Positions 36,182-46,272 of a DNA stretch of 64,000 nucleotides are shown here, piece after piece. Each line of letters begins with the position of its first letter. Position 1 is the stretch's first letter. The notes under the pieces are model-generated. The model did not search any database and was not told the origin of the DNA. It saw only the letters and a program-made list of their open reading frames with translations. Origin of the DNA: an uncultured Bacteroidia bacterium (lineage in GTDB: Bacteria; Bacteroidota; Bacteroidia; Bacteroidales; UBA932); assembly GCA_902792815.1 (NCBI GenBank), contig CADBAY010000009.1, forward strand, positions 1 to 64,000, read 5' to 3'. The translations under genes were made by a program, and so were the position numbers.

Positions 36182-37390
36182 CTAAATATGATAAACGCCA
36201 GGGAGGGGACAAATATTGTGGCAGTCAAGGATTATTTTACCCTTGAGCAGATCCCAGTTTTGCTTTATCTCTTCGTGTTTAACCATAATCACTACCATAT
36301 CAACATCATTTAGAAAATCCTTTAGATTATGGTACTGATTTGAAACTATGTTTTGTGTAACAAACGGGTCATATACCTTTAACGGAGCGGCAAGATGACG
36401 TTCCTGACACTCCAGGAGTTGAAGGGTAGGTGACTCACGCACATCATCGACATTTTCTTTATAGGTAAGACCATATAGACCTACGCGCGCAGTGTCCTTC
36501 AAGCCTCGTTCGTGCATGATGTCGTGAATACGGTTCAGGACGTATGCCGGTTGCCCGTCATTAGTCTTCATTGACTCGTCTATAACTTTAGCAAGGGATG
36601 GATAGTCACCCACAAGAAACCATGGATCCACACTGATGCAGTGCCCGCCAACGCCTGGACCAGGTTGCAGTATGTTCACTCTTGGGTGCATGTTGCAGAT
36701 TCGGATTATCTCATATACATCCATATTGTCATGCCGGCATATACGCGCAAGCTCATTAGCAAAGGCGATATTCACAGCGCGGAACGTATTCTCTACGACT
36801 TTGGTCATTTCGGCCGTGCGGATATCCGTTACCACAATCTCGCCCTGGCAGAAACTGGCGTAGATGCCCTTGACTCTTTCACCGATGGCCTTGTCGTCTG
36901 CCCCTATGGTGCGATTGTTATGAAGCAACTCGTACACCATATTGCCAGGAATAATGCGCTCCGGCGCATGGACAAGGTTCACTTGCTTTCCGGACACGGC
37001 TATAACGGGACGTACCGACTTGTCTATGGTTCCGGGGGATATGGTGCTCTCGATGATAAGTGTGGCGCCGTCGGGACAGTGGTCGAGAACGGTTTTTACA
37101 GCGCTTATTACGAAACTCGGATCGACTTTTTTGGAAAATCTGTCGTATGGAGTGGGTACGGAAATGATGTACATTTCCGTGTTTTGATATTCTGTGGTGA
37201 AGCGTATGCCTTTGGCGACGGCTTCACGGAAGAGCTCTTCCAGTCCATCCTCCTTGAAAGTTGTTCGCCCTTCCTTCAGAGTTTCAACGAGTTGCTGATT
37301 GTAGTCCGTTCCCACTACCTCATGTCCGTGGGCGGCAAGCATGAGGGCGGTCGGCAGGCCGATGTATCCGAGGCCGATAATGTTGATCAT
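36182..37390 (-). CDS. wecC: UDP-N-acetyl-D-mannosamine dehydrogenase (WecC-like)
   Basis: Oxidises UDP-ManNAc to UDP-ManNAcA with NAD+. The 402-residue protein has an N-terminal Rossmann motif ([18 protein letters not shown]), a middle [11 protein letters not shown], and the catalytic Cys in [13 protein letters not shown] (about residue 255). It is closer in pattern to WecC than to the second dehydrogenase of this cluster at 59719. The genes downstream (wecB) and upstream belong to the same run. Confidence 0.92.
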   Translation of the reverse strand: MINIIGLGYIGLPTALMLAAHGHEVVGTDYNQQLVETLKEGRTTFKEDGLEELFREAVAKGIRFTTEYQNTEMYIISVPTPYDRFSKKVDPSFVISAVKTVLDHCPDGATLIIESTISPGTIDKSVRPVIAVSGKQVNLVHAPERIIPGNMVYELLHNNRTIGADDKAIGERVKGIYASFCQGEIVVTDIRTAEMTKVVENTFRAVNIAFANELARICRHDNMDVYEIIRICNMHPRVNILQPGPGVGGHCISVDPWFLVGDYPSLAKVIDESMKTNDGQPAYVLNRIHDIMHERGLKDTARVGLYGLTYKENVDDVRESPTLQLLECQERHLAAPLKVYDPFVTQNIVSNQYHNLKDFLNDVDMVVIMVKHEEIKQNWDLLKGKIILDCHNICPLPGVYHI

Positions 37391-38445
37391 AGATTGGATT
37401 TATATTGATAATCTTCGATAAACCGAGTAAGGAACTTGGCAAAGTCAATCTTTTCGGAGAGCATTTTTCTCCGCCTTTCCTGAAACACTTGTTTCCTGTT
37501 TGGCATGGAAAGAAGTGTTTGCACTGTATCAAACAGCTTGTTAGTCTCATTGGTTTTGACGCCGTATCCAAGCAGGTAGAAATCTTCCAGCTCACGGAGA
37601 TACCCTAGTCTTCCAACAAAATCATTGAATCGGATGAAGGGGACTCCCAATACTCCCGCCTCTGCCGCCATGGTCTGGCTGTCACCGATATAAATATCTG
37701 CAAAGGCCATCACGTGGTGCATGTCTATAGGCTTTATATGGATTCTGTAAGGTTCAAACTGGGGCTCCAGTTCTCTTTCAGAAGAGATGAAAATGCGGCC
37801 ATGGGGTTCAAGAATGTGGATGAGTTCACTTGCAATGTCGGCGCTGATTCCCTTGATTCCGACATCATGATGTGCCTTCAGTTTCGCAAAACGTATAAGG
37901 AAGTAAGGCGTGTCCACTGGAAAATACTGCTCTACAATTCTTCTGTCGGGAGTGAAATTGTCAGGATGCAAGTAGCCGAGTTCGTGGTAGCTATTGTATT
38001 TGCAGGACTTGCTATTCCACTTTCCATTGTCACATACAGTGGGAGTGAGGATGACCGTCGCCCAAGGATAGCTGAGTTTGGCATATTTTGGCACCACATC
38101 GGCATCATCCTCATTGATGTTTATGACCGGGATGTGCCGGAGTTTCCCAATCCAGGAATTCTCTACGCTGGTTCCTGTCAGGATGTCCGGCTTGAACTGC
38201 GAGCAAAAGGCGTTCAACCGCCATGCGCGTTTCAGGGTGCCCCATAAAATGCCAAGCGCGGAATCTTTACGCCCTTCCTTGAGTATGTTGTGGTACGGGA
38301 TTCCGGCATTGTCCAGCAGTTCCTGCAGAACGTCCTTCTTCTTGATGAGAATCTCTACCTGATGTCCGTCTTCCTTCAATCTTGGGATGACATTCTTGTA
38401 GTTGTAGAAATGGGCCGGATGGCCAAGATATATAAGGATTTTCAT
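37387..38445 (-). CDS. DUF354 family protein (glycosyltransferase-like)
   Basis: A 352-residue protein starting MKILIYLGHPAHFYNYKNVIPRLKEDG, characteristic of DUF354, which has a GT-B-like fold related to UDP-GlcNAc epimerase and glycosyltransferases. The later DIYIGDSQTMAAEAGVLGVPFIRFND resembles a nucleotide-sugar-binding region. ATG 38445 gives this N-terminus; upstream codons in frame lie in the preceding gene. It overlaps the wecC-like gene by four bases. Its reaction is unknown. Confidence 0.78.
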   Translation of the reverse strand: MKILIYLGHPAHFYNYKNVIPRLKEDGHQVEILIKKKDVLQELLDNAGIPYHNILKEGRKDSALGILWGTLKRAWRLNAFCSQFKPDILTGTSVENSWIGKLRHIPVININEDDADVVPKYAKLSYPWATVILTPTVCDNGKWNSKSCKYNSYHELGYLHPDNFTPDRRIVEQYFPVDTPYFLIRFAKLKAHHDVGIKGISADIASELIHILEPHGRIFISSERELEPQFEPYRIHIKPIDMHHVMAFADIYIGDSQTMAAEAGVLGVPFIRFNDFVGRLGYLRELEDFYLLGYGVKTNETNKLFDTVQTLLSMPNRKQVFQERRRKMLSEKIDFAKFLTRFIEDYQYKSNL

Positions 38446-39554
38446 AAGGTTTCCGACAAGGATTGATGAAGTGCGTCGATATATCCGTGCCCGTATTTCA
38501 GGCAGGGCTCCATATAATTGCCTTCGCCCCATTCGTTCCATGATTTAAGGAAAACAGTCTTGTCCCGCTTGTCTTTGATAAGGCTAAAGACTTCCTTGCA
38601 ATGGAGATAGAACTGCCGAGGGGTGGCGTCGTGCAGGATCAAGGCTCCGGCTTCCCGCCGAGGCGTATTGTCCCAGTTGGGGTACAGTACGGGAAGAATA
38701 CCCTCCTTGCTATAGGAGGAAGACAATAACTTTTGTCGTACGTTTTTGTAATTAAACTTGTTGAGAGGTATTCCAAGACACTTAGAGAATAAAGACCTGG
38801 CAAAACTGGAGAGTTTTCTGATGCTTCTTGATGAACCTGTTGACTCGATGTTGTATTTGCAACTGAGAATGATGCTGTCACATAACTTGAATGCAGTATG
38901 AGTAGTCCGTGCTTGGTCGTCTGCGTATGCCATGAACGTAAAGGGAGGCAGTCCCTCTTTAGCTGCAAGTTCCTGCCATCTGTCAATGAACAGTTTTGCG
39001 TCAGGCATCTCGTCTACATGGTAAATAACAAAGACGTTCTTTCCATTGATTTTATAATATCTGCTGTCTTTGAAACAGTCAAGAAGCGAATAGAAATGGT
39101 AGTCGATGTCCGCTTCACCAGGGTATTCCTGCCTGATAAGCGGTTGATTATTAAGCGTATTGGTTGCGGAATCCCAAGTCTTTTTAAACCAAGAATGATT
39201 GGCCCAGCAGAGGCAGAAAGGGAAATCCGGTTCCTTGAGACGAATAACTTCTTTCAGTGGCATGTCAAGTTCCTCCTTGCCGTTTCCGAACCAATAGTGA
39301 TAATAACAGAATGCAGAAATACCGGCCTCTTTTGCAAGTGCGGCCTGTTTTGCCCTGACCTCCGGAATCCTTAAGTCATAATACCCCAGATCAGCAGGAA
39401 CTTTTGGTTGATAATGCCCCTTGAACAGGGGCTTGGCCTTGCCGACGTTCGTCCACTCCGTAAAACCGGGGCCGTACCAAGCGTCATTCTCCGGGGTCGG
39501 GTAATACTGTGGAAGATAAAATGCAATTACTTCAATGTTATTGCTCTGGCTCAT
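38442..39554 (-). CDS. WbsX-like/GH99-like glycan enzyme
   Basis: A 370-residue protein of the Glyco_tran_WbsX family: IEVIAFYLPQYYPTPENDAWYGPGFTEWTNVGKAKPLF, then FCYYHYWFGNGKEELDMPL, LCWANHSWFKKTWD and KSWNEWGEGNYMEP at the end. The fold resembles GH99 endo-mannosidases; members occur in O-antigen and capsule loci and are described as glycosyltransferase-associated, but activity is not well proven. It overlaps both neighbours. Confidence 0.85.
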   Translation of the reverse strand: MSQSNNIEVIAFYLPQYYPTPENDAWYGPGFTEWTNVGKAKPLFKGHYQPKVPADLGYYDLRIPEVRAKQAALAKEAGISAFCYYHYWFGNGKEELDMPLKEVIRLKEPDFPFCLCWANHSWFKKTWDSATNTLNNQPLIRQEYPGEADIDYHFYSLLDCFKDSRYYKINGKNVFVIYHVDEMPDAKLFIDRWQELAAKEGLPPFTFMAYADDQARTTHTAFKLCDSIILSCKYNIESTGSSRSIRKLSSFARSLFSKCLGIPLNKFNYKNVRQKLLSSSYSKEGILPVLYPNWDNTPRREAGALILHDATPRQFYLHCKEVFSLIKDKRDKTVFLKSWNEWGEGNYMEPCLKYGHGYIDALHQSLSETL

Positions 39555-40491
39555 TTTTGCGATTCAGGACATTTTGATAAACGGCAATAAGGCGGTCGGC
39601 GATAGCTGGATTATCCAACTTCATTTCTTCGATTTTTTGCCTGCCGTCAGATCTCCCATCAGACTTGATGACACTATCAATACAGTCGGCTATTTCTTTG
39701 GCATCAAATCCGGTTACGTACGATTTGGATACCCCGGAAAGAAGATCCGGAATGTCTGCAACGCAGGTCGCGACAACAGGGCAGTTGCATGCAAGTGCCT
39801 CCTTGACTACTTGTGGGGAACCCTCGCTTAGAGTAGTGAGCAGGAGAAGATCGCATCCGCAAAGAAGGAGATTTACCTGGCGCCTGTTGAAACCTTTCAT
39901 CTCTATCAAGTTAACTTTATAGGGTAAAAGTGAGACCGCTTCTGCGGCAAGGGGGTAGTTTTTCCGTTTATTATTAAAACTGCCGCCAAACAGGATATTC
40001 GGCATGCCGTCAGGTAATCCCATGGAAGAACGTGCTTCTAGTTTGTTCACGATAGGCAGTAAGTGTAAATCTATACCGCAAGGGATTATGGAATACCGGG
40101 TCGGGGTTTTATAAAGCTTATCCTTGATGTGTTGTGCAACAAAGATATTGTAAGAACTTCTCCATGCCGCCAAGCTGGATATCAACTTTCCTTTTTTTGT
40201 CAAAGTTTCTCCATTATGAAAGGTGATAACCACGGGGACTTTCCTTTGTAGGACAGCTAAAGCTCCGCACAATCCATAATGAGCGTGGATCAAGTCAATC
40301 TCATTATCGTTGACAGCTTTCTTCAGGGCTGGCAGAGCTTTGAGATATCCTTTTACCCCTTTGCCTTTCACGGCAAAATAATACACGCTGATACCTTTGT
40401 TGGACAAGGCATTACCTTGTTCCTGCACGAAGGTGTAATCTTTACTTGAATTTACGGCGTTTCCGCTATGTAATAATAAGACATTCATCAC
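39538..40491 (-). CDS. Glycosyltransferase, GT4 family
   Basis: A 317-residue GT-B glycosyltransferase. The N-terminal domain includes DLIHAHYGLCGALA and VVITFHNGE. The C-terminal sugar-nucleotide part is LLLTTLSEGSPQVVKEALACNCPVVATCVADIPDLL, the GT4 pattern with the Glu of SEGSPQVVKEAL. It transfers one sugar of the repeat unit; donor and acceptor are unknown. Overlap with the membrane-protein gene upstream is four bases. Confidence 0.9.
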   Translation of the reverse strand: MMNVLLLHSGNAVNSSKDYTFVQEQGNALSNKGISVYYFAVKGKGVKGYLKALPALKKAVNDNEIDLIHAHYGLCGALAVLQRKVPVVITFHNGETLTKKGKLISSLAAWRSSYNIFVAQHIKDKLYKTPTRYSIIPCGIDLHLLPIVNKLEARSSMGLPDGMPNILFGGSFNNKRKNYPLAAEAVSLLPYKVNLIEMKGFNRRQVNLLLCGCDLLLLTTLSEGSPQVVKEALACNCPVVATCVADIPDLLSGVSKSYVTGFDAKEIADCIDSVIKSDGRSDGRQKIEEMKLDNPAIADRLIAVYQNVLNRKNEPEQ

Positions 40492-41897
40492 ATAAGTCCC
40501 CTTCCTTTTAGCTTAAACCAATTCCAGGCTATTATAACAACGAACTCAAAGGCCAGAAACATATCGAACCATGAGGCTTGTTTCCTGTTTTTAATGTTGT
40601 TGATTCCGAAAGTGGCGAATATCAGTTCCATCGGAATTACCGGATGGTGAAAGCGGCCAGATTGGGCAAAAGAACTTAGGGCAAGAACCATTAAGTACCC
40701 TAAAAGAAAGGCTATTATTAAAACATTACCTCTCCATTTTTTTGTTATCAACAAAAGGACCAGAGCAAAGACGCAGAAGAAGGATAGAATATTTTTTAGA
40801 TAAAAACCGCCGTTTTGGAGCTGTTGAATATTCTGCCCTTCTATTTCTACCATGGTAGGGAAAGGCAAAGTAAACATGATGGGAGCGAAGACGGCTTTGC
40901 TCATTTTAGATACAAGGGTATTACCGCCTTTACGGTTTGCGCGATATTCAAAGTTCTGGCCCTCTGAATCAACTTGCTCGAGCAGATCTTCAGTCTGCTC
41001 GATAATAGTTCCGCCGAAAATTGTCACCCCGGCAAGTGCAATTGTAAGGATAATTGTCCAGCGTCGCGAGGCCTTCATAATTCTGTCGGAAGAAAAGACC
41101 AGAGCGCAAATGAATGCGAGAACCAACACCCAAGCCAGGGCTGTCCTAAAGAAGGATACGATCAGGGATAACAATACAAAGGCTATGATGCTCAAGACTT
41201 TGGAATCTTTTTGCCGAATAGCTTTGTCTCCACGTTCCAGCGCCCACATCGTCAGCATGAGCATCATCGATTCTTTCATCGTTACACCGGCGTAGAAAAG
41301 CATTTGGGGCATCAGAATGGTAAAAATAGCAGCAATCCGTCCGTTTTTCTCTCCAAAGTTCCTTTTGGCGATACGGTACGTCAGGATTACCGTCCAAGCA
41401 TCGAACAGAGCATTTGGAAGACGGGTGAGCAGGATGTTATCTTTGATGATCAAACTCAAAAGAGCAAGAAAAACCGGATAGCCGGCATCGGAAGGATTGA
41501 CATAATCCAAGTAAGGAGAGATGTCGCCTTGTCTTATCATTTCTGCCAGCCACATGGCCTCGCCATAGTATCCGACCGAATCCATTGAAGTACCGATAGG
41601 TTGCTCCCAAGGAGTATGCCATACCGCCATGGTAAACAAGTAATATAGCAGAATCCATGCAATGCGGGATATCGCGGTTACGGCAAACAGGGTCTTCTCG
41701 AAAGACTTTTCCGACGATTTGCTCCATGTGTTTTCCCAAGAGGAGGAAAGGTAGTAGAATAGTGTAACCTCCAGCAGTCCCATTGCGGCCCAGTACCACT
41801 GCATGAAGTTGGAGAAGAAAACTAGCAGAACCACCGTCAAAGAGACAATGTATAAAATGGTAGCTCTGCGGAGGAAGTATCTGTTCAGCGTTTGCAT
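40488..41897 (-). CDS. Polytopic membrane protein, GT-C-like (possible polymerase or glycosyltransferase)
   Basis: A 469-residue inner-membrane protein with about ten hydrophobic helices. An early loop reads SMDSVGYYGEAMWLAEM and a following segment LLTRLPNALFDAWTVILTYRIAKRNFGEKNGRIAAIF, a pattern common to GT-C (ArnT/PMT-like) enzymes that use lipid-linked donors. It could instead be a Wzy-type polymerase. Since no other Wzy candidate is visible in the cluster, this gene deserves attention. Confidence 0.6.
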   Translation of the reverse strand: MQTLNRYFLRRATILYIVSLTVVLLVFFSNFMQWYWAAMGLLEVTLFYYLSSSWENTWSKSSEKSFEKTLFAVTAISRIAWILLYYLFTMAVWHTPWEQPIGTSMDSVGYYGEAMWLAEMIRQGDISPYLDYVNPSDAGYPVFLALLSLIIKDNILLTRLPNALFDAWTVILTYRIAKRNFGEKNGRIAAIFTILMPQMLFYAGVTMKESMMLMLTMWALERGDKAIRQKDSKVLSIIAFVLLSLIVSFFRTALAWVLVLAFICALVFSSDRIMKASRRWTIILTIALAGVTIFGGTIIEQTEDLLEQVDSEGQNFEYRANRKGGNTLVSKMSKAVFAPIMFTLPFPTMVEIEGQNIQQLQNGGFYLKNILSFFCVFALVLLLITKKWRGNVLIIAFLLGYLMVLALSSFAQSGRFHHPVIPMELIFATFGINNIKNRKQASWFDMFLAFEFVVIIAWNWFKLKGRGLM

Positions 41898-42616
41898 AGC
41901 CTTTCTATTCTCCTCTTCAATTTGATGATGCCGATTCTTCCGGATTGGGGAAACAAACTGAGAATTAGGGACTTCAGTCCTTTAGGTGTACTGTCCCACG
42001 TTCCCATGAAATGATGGTCGCAGTATGTGTTTTCGGTGATGAGTATTTCGCCAGTTGTTTGTCTGGGACAAAAATAATCCACAGGGAAGATATGCATATC
42101 TTTATAGACTTGTTTTTCCCCATTTTGGATGAAGCCTTGTTTTACCATAATATCAGTAATCCTTGTGGGGTTGGTCGTGAGATCATAGCTTCCATCGGGC
42201 TTTATGAAATGAACGTTATCATAAGCATGAAGCTGTTCTGTGACCCACTCTCCTTTTGCTTGACATGCAATTGTTCCCGTACCGACGGGATGGTACTTTG
42301 TGCCCTCGAAACCGATAAAACCGGTAAGGTTTAGGAGAGGGTCATATGATTTGAAGACTTCCACATCAGTATCCATATAAATGCCACCTTCCCTATATAA
42401 TGCGAGTAGCCTGACGTAATCTGAAACGAAGGCATACTTTTTAGCCTCATAGGCCTCTTTTACGTATTGATTGGAACTGATGTCGAAACAGTCTTCGTTC
42501 CATAGTTTAAACTCATAATCCGGCATGTGCATATGCCAGGAGTCAATGCACTTGCGCGACAGCTCCGGCATAGGGCCTCGTCCAAACCAACAGTAGTGGA
42601 TGGTTTTTGGAATCAT
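41885..42616 (-). CDS. Glycosyltransferase, GT32 family (OCH1/capsule type)
   Basis: A 243-residue enzyme starting IPKTIHYCWFGRGPMPELSRKCIDSW, with the DxD metal site in YREGGIYMDTDVEVFKS near residue 95. This is the family of capsular polysaccharide mannosyl/galactosyltransferases. It starts on the last base of the GT2 gene upstream and overlaps the membrane-protein gene by 13 bases. Confidence 0.9.
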   Translation of the reverse strand: MIPKTIHYCWFGRGPMPELSRKCIDSWHMHMPDYEFKLWNEDCFDISSNQYVKEAYEAKKYAFVSDYVRLLALYREGGIYMDTDVEVFKSYDPLLNLTGFIGFEGTKYHPVGTGTIACQAKGEWVTEQLHAYDNVHFIKPDGSYDLTTNPTRITDIMVKQGFIQNGEKQVYKDMHIFPVDYFCPRQTTGEILITENTYCDHHFMGTWDSTPKGLKSLILSLFPQSGRIGIIKLKRRIERLCKR

Positions 42617-43590
42617 TACAGTAGTAGCCTAAGATGGTAAATGAAACAAAACAAGGAGGGTGAGATATTGATTAGAAAAATCTTTCTCTTTGCATGACGG
42701 GTCATCTTGTATGAGGACAATGGATACACATCGAGCTTGTCCAAAGAATCAAGAATTCGTTTTCGATCTTCGTACAAGAATTCTACTGTCAGAGATAGAA
42801 GTGATAATGATATATGGGATATCATTCCGTTGAACCAGTCCGGGCGAGAAAAATACCGGCTACGTTCTTTCAATAAAGTGATAATCTTAAGTTGGTCTTC
42901 GACATTTTTCAGTATCAGGCTTTGATCTCTTCCTTTTGTGATTGAACCGCTTCGAGACCTATAGAAATAGACGACATCAGGAGTGGAAGAGATCCTTTTT
43001 ACCGTTGGCAGCATCCGTGAAACCCATTCCGTATCTTCAAAGTGAAGCCCCATCATAAAGGGAAAATTATTTGCAATCTTCCGGTCCACGACGAATTGCC
43101 ATGCGTAGCATCCATAACCCAGCCTATCCGAAAGGAACGTCAAACCGTCTGTAATGGTATTTGAATAGTTTACGTATAGTTTTGGAGATTTGTATGGGTG
43201 GATTATTTCTTCATTCTCGTTGACATTTTCATAATTGAACCTTAAAACATCAAGTTGTTGGGAATGAATTTGTTTTAGGAGAGAGGGGATTATGTTCTCT
43301 GCTAGATAATCATCTGAATCGACAAATTGAATGTATTCTCCTCGTGCTGCCGTTATGCCGGTATTTCTTGCCTCGCTCAGCCCTTGATTTTGGGTGTGAA
43401 TTGTAAAAATGTTATTACACCTTAAGGAATAATCGTCACAGAATACTCCACTTCTGTCAGTAGAACCGTCATCTACAAGAATGATTTCAAACTGATCCTC
43501 CGTCAACCCCTGATGAAGGATACTATCCACACAACGCCTAAGATATTTCTCGACGTTGTAAACCGGTACGATGAAACTGATCTCAACCAT
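42616..43590 (-). CDS. Glycosyltransferase, GT2 family
   Basis: A 324-residue GT-A enzyme: ISFIVPVYNVEKYLRRCVDSIL, ILVDDGSTDRSG, then ARGEYIQFVDSDDYL with the metal-binding DSDD. ATG 43590 overlaps the stop of the previous gene by one base and starts at the domain; the longer frame adds 25 residues that overlap that gene. The C-terminal part is hydrophobic in places, suggesting membrane association. Confidence 0.9.
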   Translation of the reverse strand: MVEISFIVPVYNVEKYLRRCVDSILHQGLTEDQFEIILVDDGSTDRSGVFCDDYSLRCNNIFTIHTQNQGLSEARNTGITAARGEYIQFVDSDDYLAENIIPSLLKQIHSQQLDVLRFNYENVNENEEIIHPYKSPKLYVNYSNTITDGLTFLSDRLGYGCYAWQFVVDRKIANNFPFMMGLHFEDTEWVSRMLPTVKRISSTPDVVYFYRSRSGSITKGRDQSLILKNVEDQLKIITLLKERSRYFSRPDWFNGMISHISLSLLSLTVEFLYEDRKRILDSLDKLDVYPLSSYKMTRHAKRKIFLINISPSLFCFIYHLRLLL

Positions 43591-44438
43591 TATTGATACT
43601 GAACAGTTCGACTCTTTAGAACCTGCCTTTTTTCTATCTTGAACAGGCAACGTTCCAAGAACCATACGAGTTTATACGCCCACGGGTGACGTTTCAATCG
43701 CTTAATCTGGGCAATCGGGAACGCCCAGTGATTATAGTCTTCAAGAATGGTTTGCGGGAACAATTCAGCAAGTACTTGTCGTCTTTCGCATTTGTTGAGT
43801 TCCTGGTTAGTTTCGCTAATCCCGGTCATATCAAAAACCGCAACATCAATCTCGGCATAAATCGGTTTCTCTTCGCCTAGGATGATGGCCTGAATAAACC
43901 ATTTCCAGTCAGATACAATTTTTAGATTCTCGTCATAGAGTCCGTACTTATTAAATAGATCCCTGCGAATAAAAGTTGGCGGGTGATTCAATGTTCCTGT
44001 GTAGAACCCGAGGAAAGAAATGTCCTGCCCCGCGAAACCTCTGTCTTTCAGTATTTTGCCATTAGGCATGTCCTTGATCATGTTTCCGTAAAGGATGGAT
44101 GGGCAGGCATTCTCTTCCAGTGCCTTTAACATCCTCGCCACCACATCCGGCCCCGCTAGGTAGTCTCCGCTATTGAGGAACTCCACATATTCTCCGGAGG
44201 CCATCCCGATACCTTTGTTCATGGCGTTGTAGATTCCTTTATCCGGCTCTGAAATCCATTTCATGCGATGACCGAAAAGAAAGGCATATTTACTGATTAT
44301 ATCAACGCTGCCGTCCGTGCTGGCCCCGTCCACAACGACATAATCAAACTCCTTGCATGTCTGGGAAAAGACGCTTTGCATCGTCTTTCCCAGTCCGGCC
44401 GTATTATTTCGGTTGATTGTGATGATGGTTAGTTTCAT
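43590..44438 (-). CDS. Glycosyltransferase, GT2 family
   Basis: A 282-residue enzyme, WcaA/colanic-type GT2: LTIITINRNNTAGLGKTMQSV, DYVVVDGASTDGSVDIISKY, DKGIYNAMNKGIGMASGEYVEFLNSGDYL. The NSGD takes the place of the more usual DxD. It probably adds a sugar early in the repeat unit. A 38-bp gap separates it from the DUF5672 gene upstream. Confidence 0.9.
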   Translation of the reverse strand: MKLTIITINRNNTAGLGKTMQSVFSQTCKEFDYVVVDGASTDGSVDIISKYAFLFGHRMKWISEPDKGIYNAMNKGIGMASGEYVEFLNSGDYLAGPDVVARMLKALEENACPSILYGNMIKDMPNGKILKDRGFAGQDISFLGFYTGTLNHPPTFIRRDLFNKYGLYDENLKIVSDWKWFIQAIILGEEKPIYAEIDVAVFDMTGISETNQELNKCERRQVLAELFPQTILEDYNHWAFPIAQIKRLKRHPWAYKLVWFLERCLFKIEKRQVLKSRTVQYQ

Positions 44439-44476
44439 TTCGGATTAATTACCGCTTTATTGATGTTGTGCTTTGA

Positions 44477-45304
44477 TCACTTTTTTATGTCTTTATATGG
44501 AATAAACTGGCTCCAAAACTCTTTGAATTCGTATTTCTTCCAAGCATGACAGCCAAATGGAAGTTTATTTCCGGTTAATTTGAACAATTCTGATGGGAAC
44601 CTCTCATACGAAAAAAGCATCGCTTCTTCAGGTGATGGTTTTCTCAATGCAAACTTGCTTTTATCCAATACGCCGCTCCAGAAGTCATCTTCGTTGTATC
44701 GCCAGTGGGCGGCGAATGATGCAGGTTTGTTCCTCCATCCAAGCCACATGAGTAACCATACAAATAATCTGGTAGATGGTTTTTTCTGTAGGCTTATCCT
44801 TTGGGCGATGTCGCTTGTCTGAATGACATTCTTTCGGGAATTGAAGTATGCCAGAAAGCTTGATATTTTTCTAAGAGAAAAGCCACCATTCCCAACTCGC
44901 ATTACATTAGAAAACGTGGTGTCTTCATATTTCCTGATAAGTGGAGCACCAATGAAGTCATATCCTCGTGTGCACCAATACTCTAGTTCATCTTTAAAAA
45001 CAAATGCATCCAACTGGCAGATCAAGATATAATCATAGCTGGAGAACCTTTCGTAGAAATGACGAGACAATAAGAGTCTGTTGTATCCGGGAATGCCATT
45101 AAAATAAGAAGCCTCAAAGCATTCTTTTTTCATGGTTACACCTTGCTGAGCCGCCAGGTTGTCGTAATTGCTATGCTCAAAGCCACGGGGACAGACAAGA
45201 ATGATATCGTGCCTACCGAGGACTTTAACTGTCTGATTGAAAGAGATCTTTTCTTCTTCAGAAAGTTCGGGCGAATAAACGGGTATCACAACGGCAGCAG
45301 TCAT
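44477..45304 (-). CDS. DUF5672 family protein (glycosyltransferase-like)
   Basis: A 275-residue protein with an N-terminal AAVVIPVYSPELSEEEKISF, then YDYILICQLDAFVFKDELEYWCTRGYDFIGAPLI and GNGGFSLRKISSFL, the signature of DUF5672 proteins, which occur in polysaccharide clusters and are probably glycosyltransferases. QLDAFVF may hold the metal-binding acid. It overlaps the next upstream gene by four bases. Confidence 0.82.
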   Translation of the reverse strand: MTAAVVIPVYSPELSEEEKISFNQTVKVLGRHDIILVCPRGFEHSNYDNLAAQQGVTMKKECFEASYFNGIPGYNRLLLSRHFYERFSSYDYILICQLDAFVFKDELEYWCTRGYDFIGAPLIRKYEDTTFSNVMRVGNGGFSLRKISSFLAYFNSRKNVIQTSDIAQRISLQKKPSTRLFVWLLMWLGWRNKPASFAAHWRYNEDDFWSGVLDKSKFALRKPSPEEAMLFSYERFPSELFKLTGNKLPFGCHAWKKYEFKEFWSQFIPYKDIKK

Positions 45305-46272
45305 TCAGAGTAGACTTTTTTCTTGATGACGAAAGGTGGTTTCTTGTGTAATTTGCGGAATATAAAATTGATGGCTTTCTGCCAAAGAGGTCTTTTCTTT
45401 TTTGTGAATCGATTATAGAATGCATTAATAATTCTTGTATCCTCATAAATAATATCAACGAATTTGGGGTTCTGAACGCACAGTGATAAGTCATTCCGAT
45501 ATTCACCTGTCAAATTAGTCCCACTGTGCCTCCCAGTCCCATCAAAACCGATATTATCCACATAGGAAATACATGGGAGAATGGCAATCGCATGCTCTTT
45601 AAAGTGAGCAAATCCGAATCGCATCGCCCAAGAATCTATTATACCATCACGCTGCATTATCAGCAGGTCGGTCATATCATCACCGGCACGATTAAATGCT
45701 TCAACTTGATGTGGATGCTTAAGGAAGTCTTCAAGATAATCCAAAGACCAGTCCACTTGATGCCATTTTTCTTTCCATGTAGCCCATCCAGTCGAGTATG
45801 ATCTTAGGCATACAAAGACATCGTATTCATAGTCGTCAGGGATCTCCATCTTGTCTCTTGGGGGTCTGTTTGCAGAGATGGACATAACTCCGGGGCGACC
45901 ATTATAGTAGTCAAGCGCAAGATTCATGTATCTGAGGAAATAAGGGGATGTGAGCAAATCGTCCTCCAAGATAATGGCCCTGCCATATACATCAATAACT
46001 TCAGAAACGCCAGTGATAATACTATTAGCCAGCCCAATGTTCTTCTTTCGTTCCACAACGTGGACGGTTTTGAATCCTTGGGCAGAGTGGGCGACAATCC
46101 GGTTTTGAGCAATATTTTTCAGTTGTTCCTCGGATGCATTCTCTTTAGCCCCGTCGCAATAAATGAACAAATCTGACTCGGATGCCAATTCGTTCTTTGA
46201 AAGAGCTTCCAATGTCCGTTTCAGATGGTTCGGGCGATTGTAAGAAAAGACAATGATCGGAGCGAAGGTCAT
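45301..46272 (-). CDS. Glycosyltransferase (GT-A, GNT-I-like)
   Basis: A 323-residue enzyme starting FAPIIVFSYNRPNHLKRTLEAL, with the metal site in AIILEDDLLTSPYFLRYMNLALDYY (EDD) and SYSTGWATWKEKW further on. This pattern is shared with bacterial relatives of N-acetylglucosaminyltransferase I. Donor and acceptor are unknown. It overlaps the aminotransferase gene by four bases. Confidence 0.85.
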   Translation of the reverse strand: MTFAPIIVFSYNRPNHLKRTLEALSKNELASESDLFIYCDGAKENASEEQLKNIAQNRIVAHSAQGFKTVHVVERKKNIGLANSIITGVSEVIDVYGRAIILEDDLLTSPYFLRYMNLALDYYNGRPGVMSISANRPPRDKMEIPDDYEYDVFVCLRSYSTGWATWKEKWHQVDWSLDYLEDFLKHPHQVEAFNRAGDDMTDLLIMQRDGIIDSWAMRFGFAHFKEHAIAILPCISYVDNIGFDGTGRHSGTNLTGEYRNDLSLCVQNPKFVDIIYEDTRIINAFYNRFTKKKRPLWQKAINFIFRKLHKKPPFVIKKKVYSE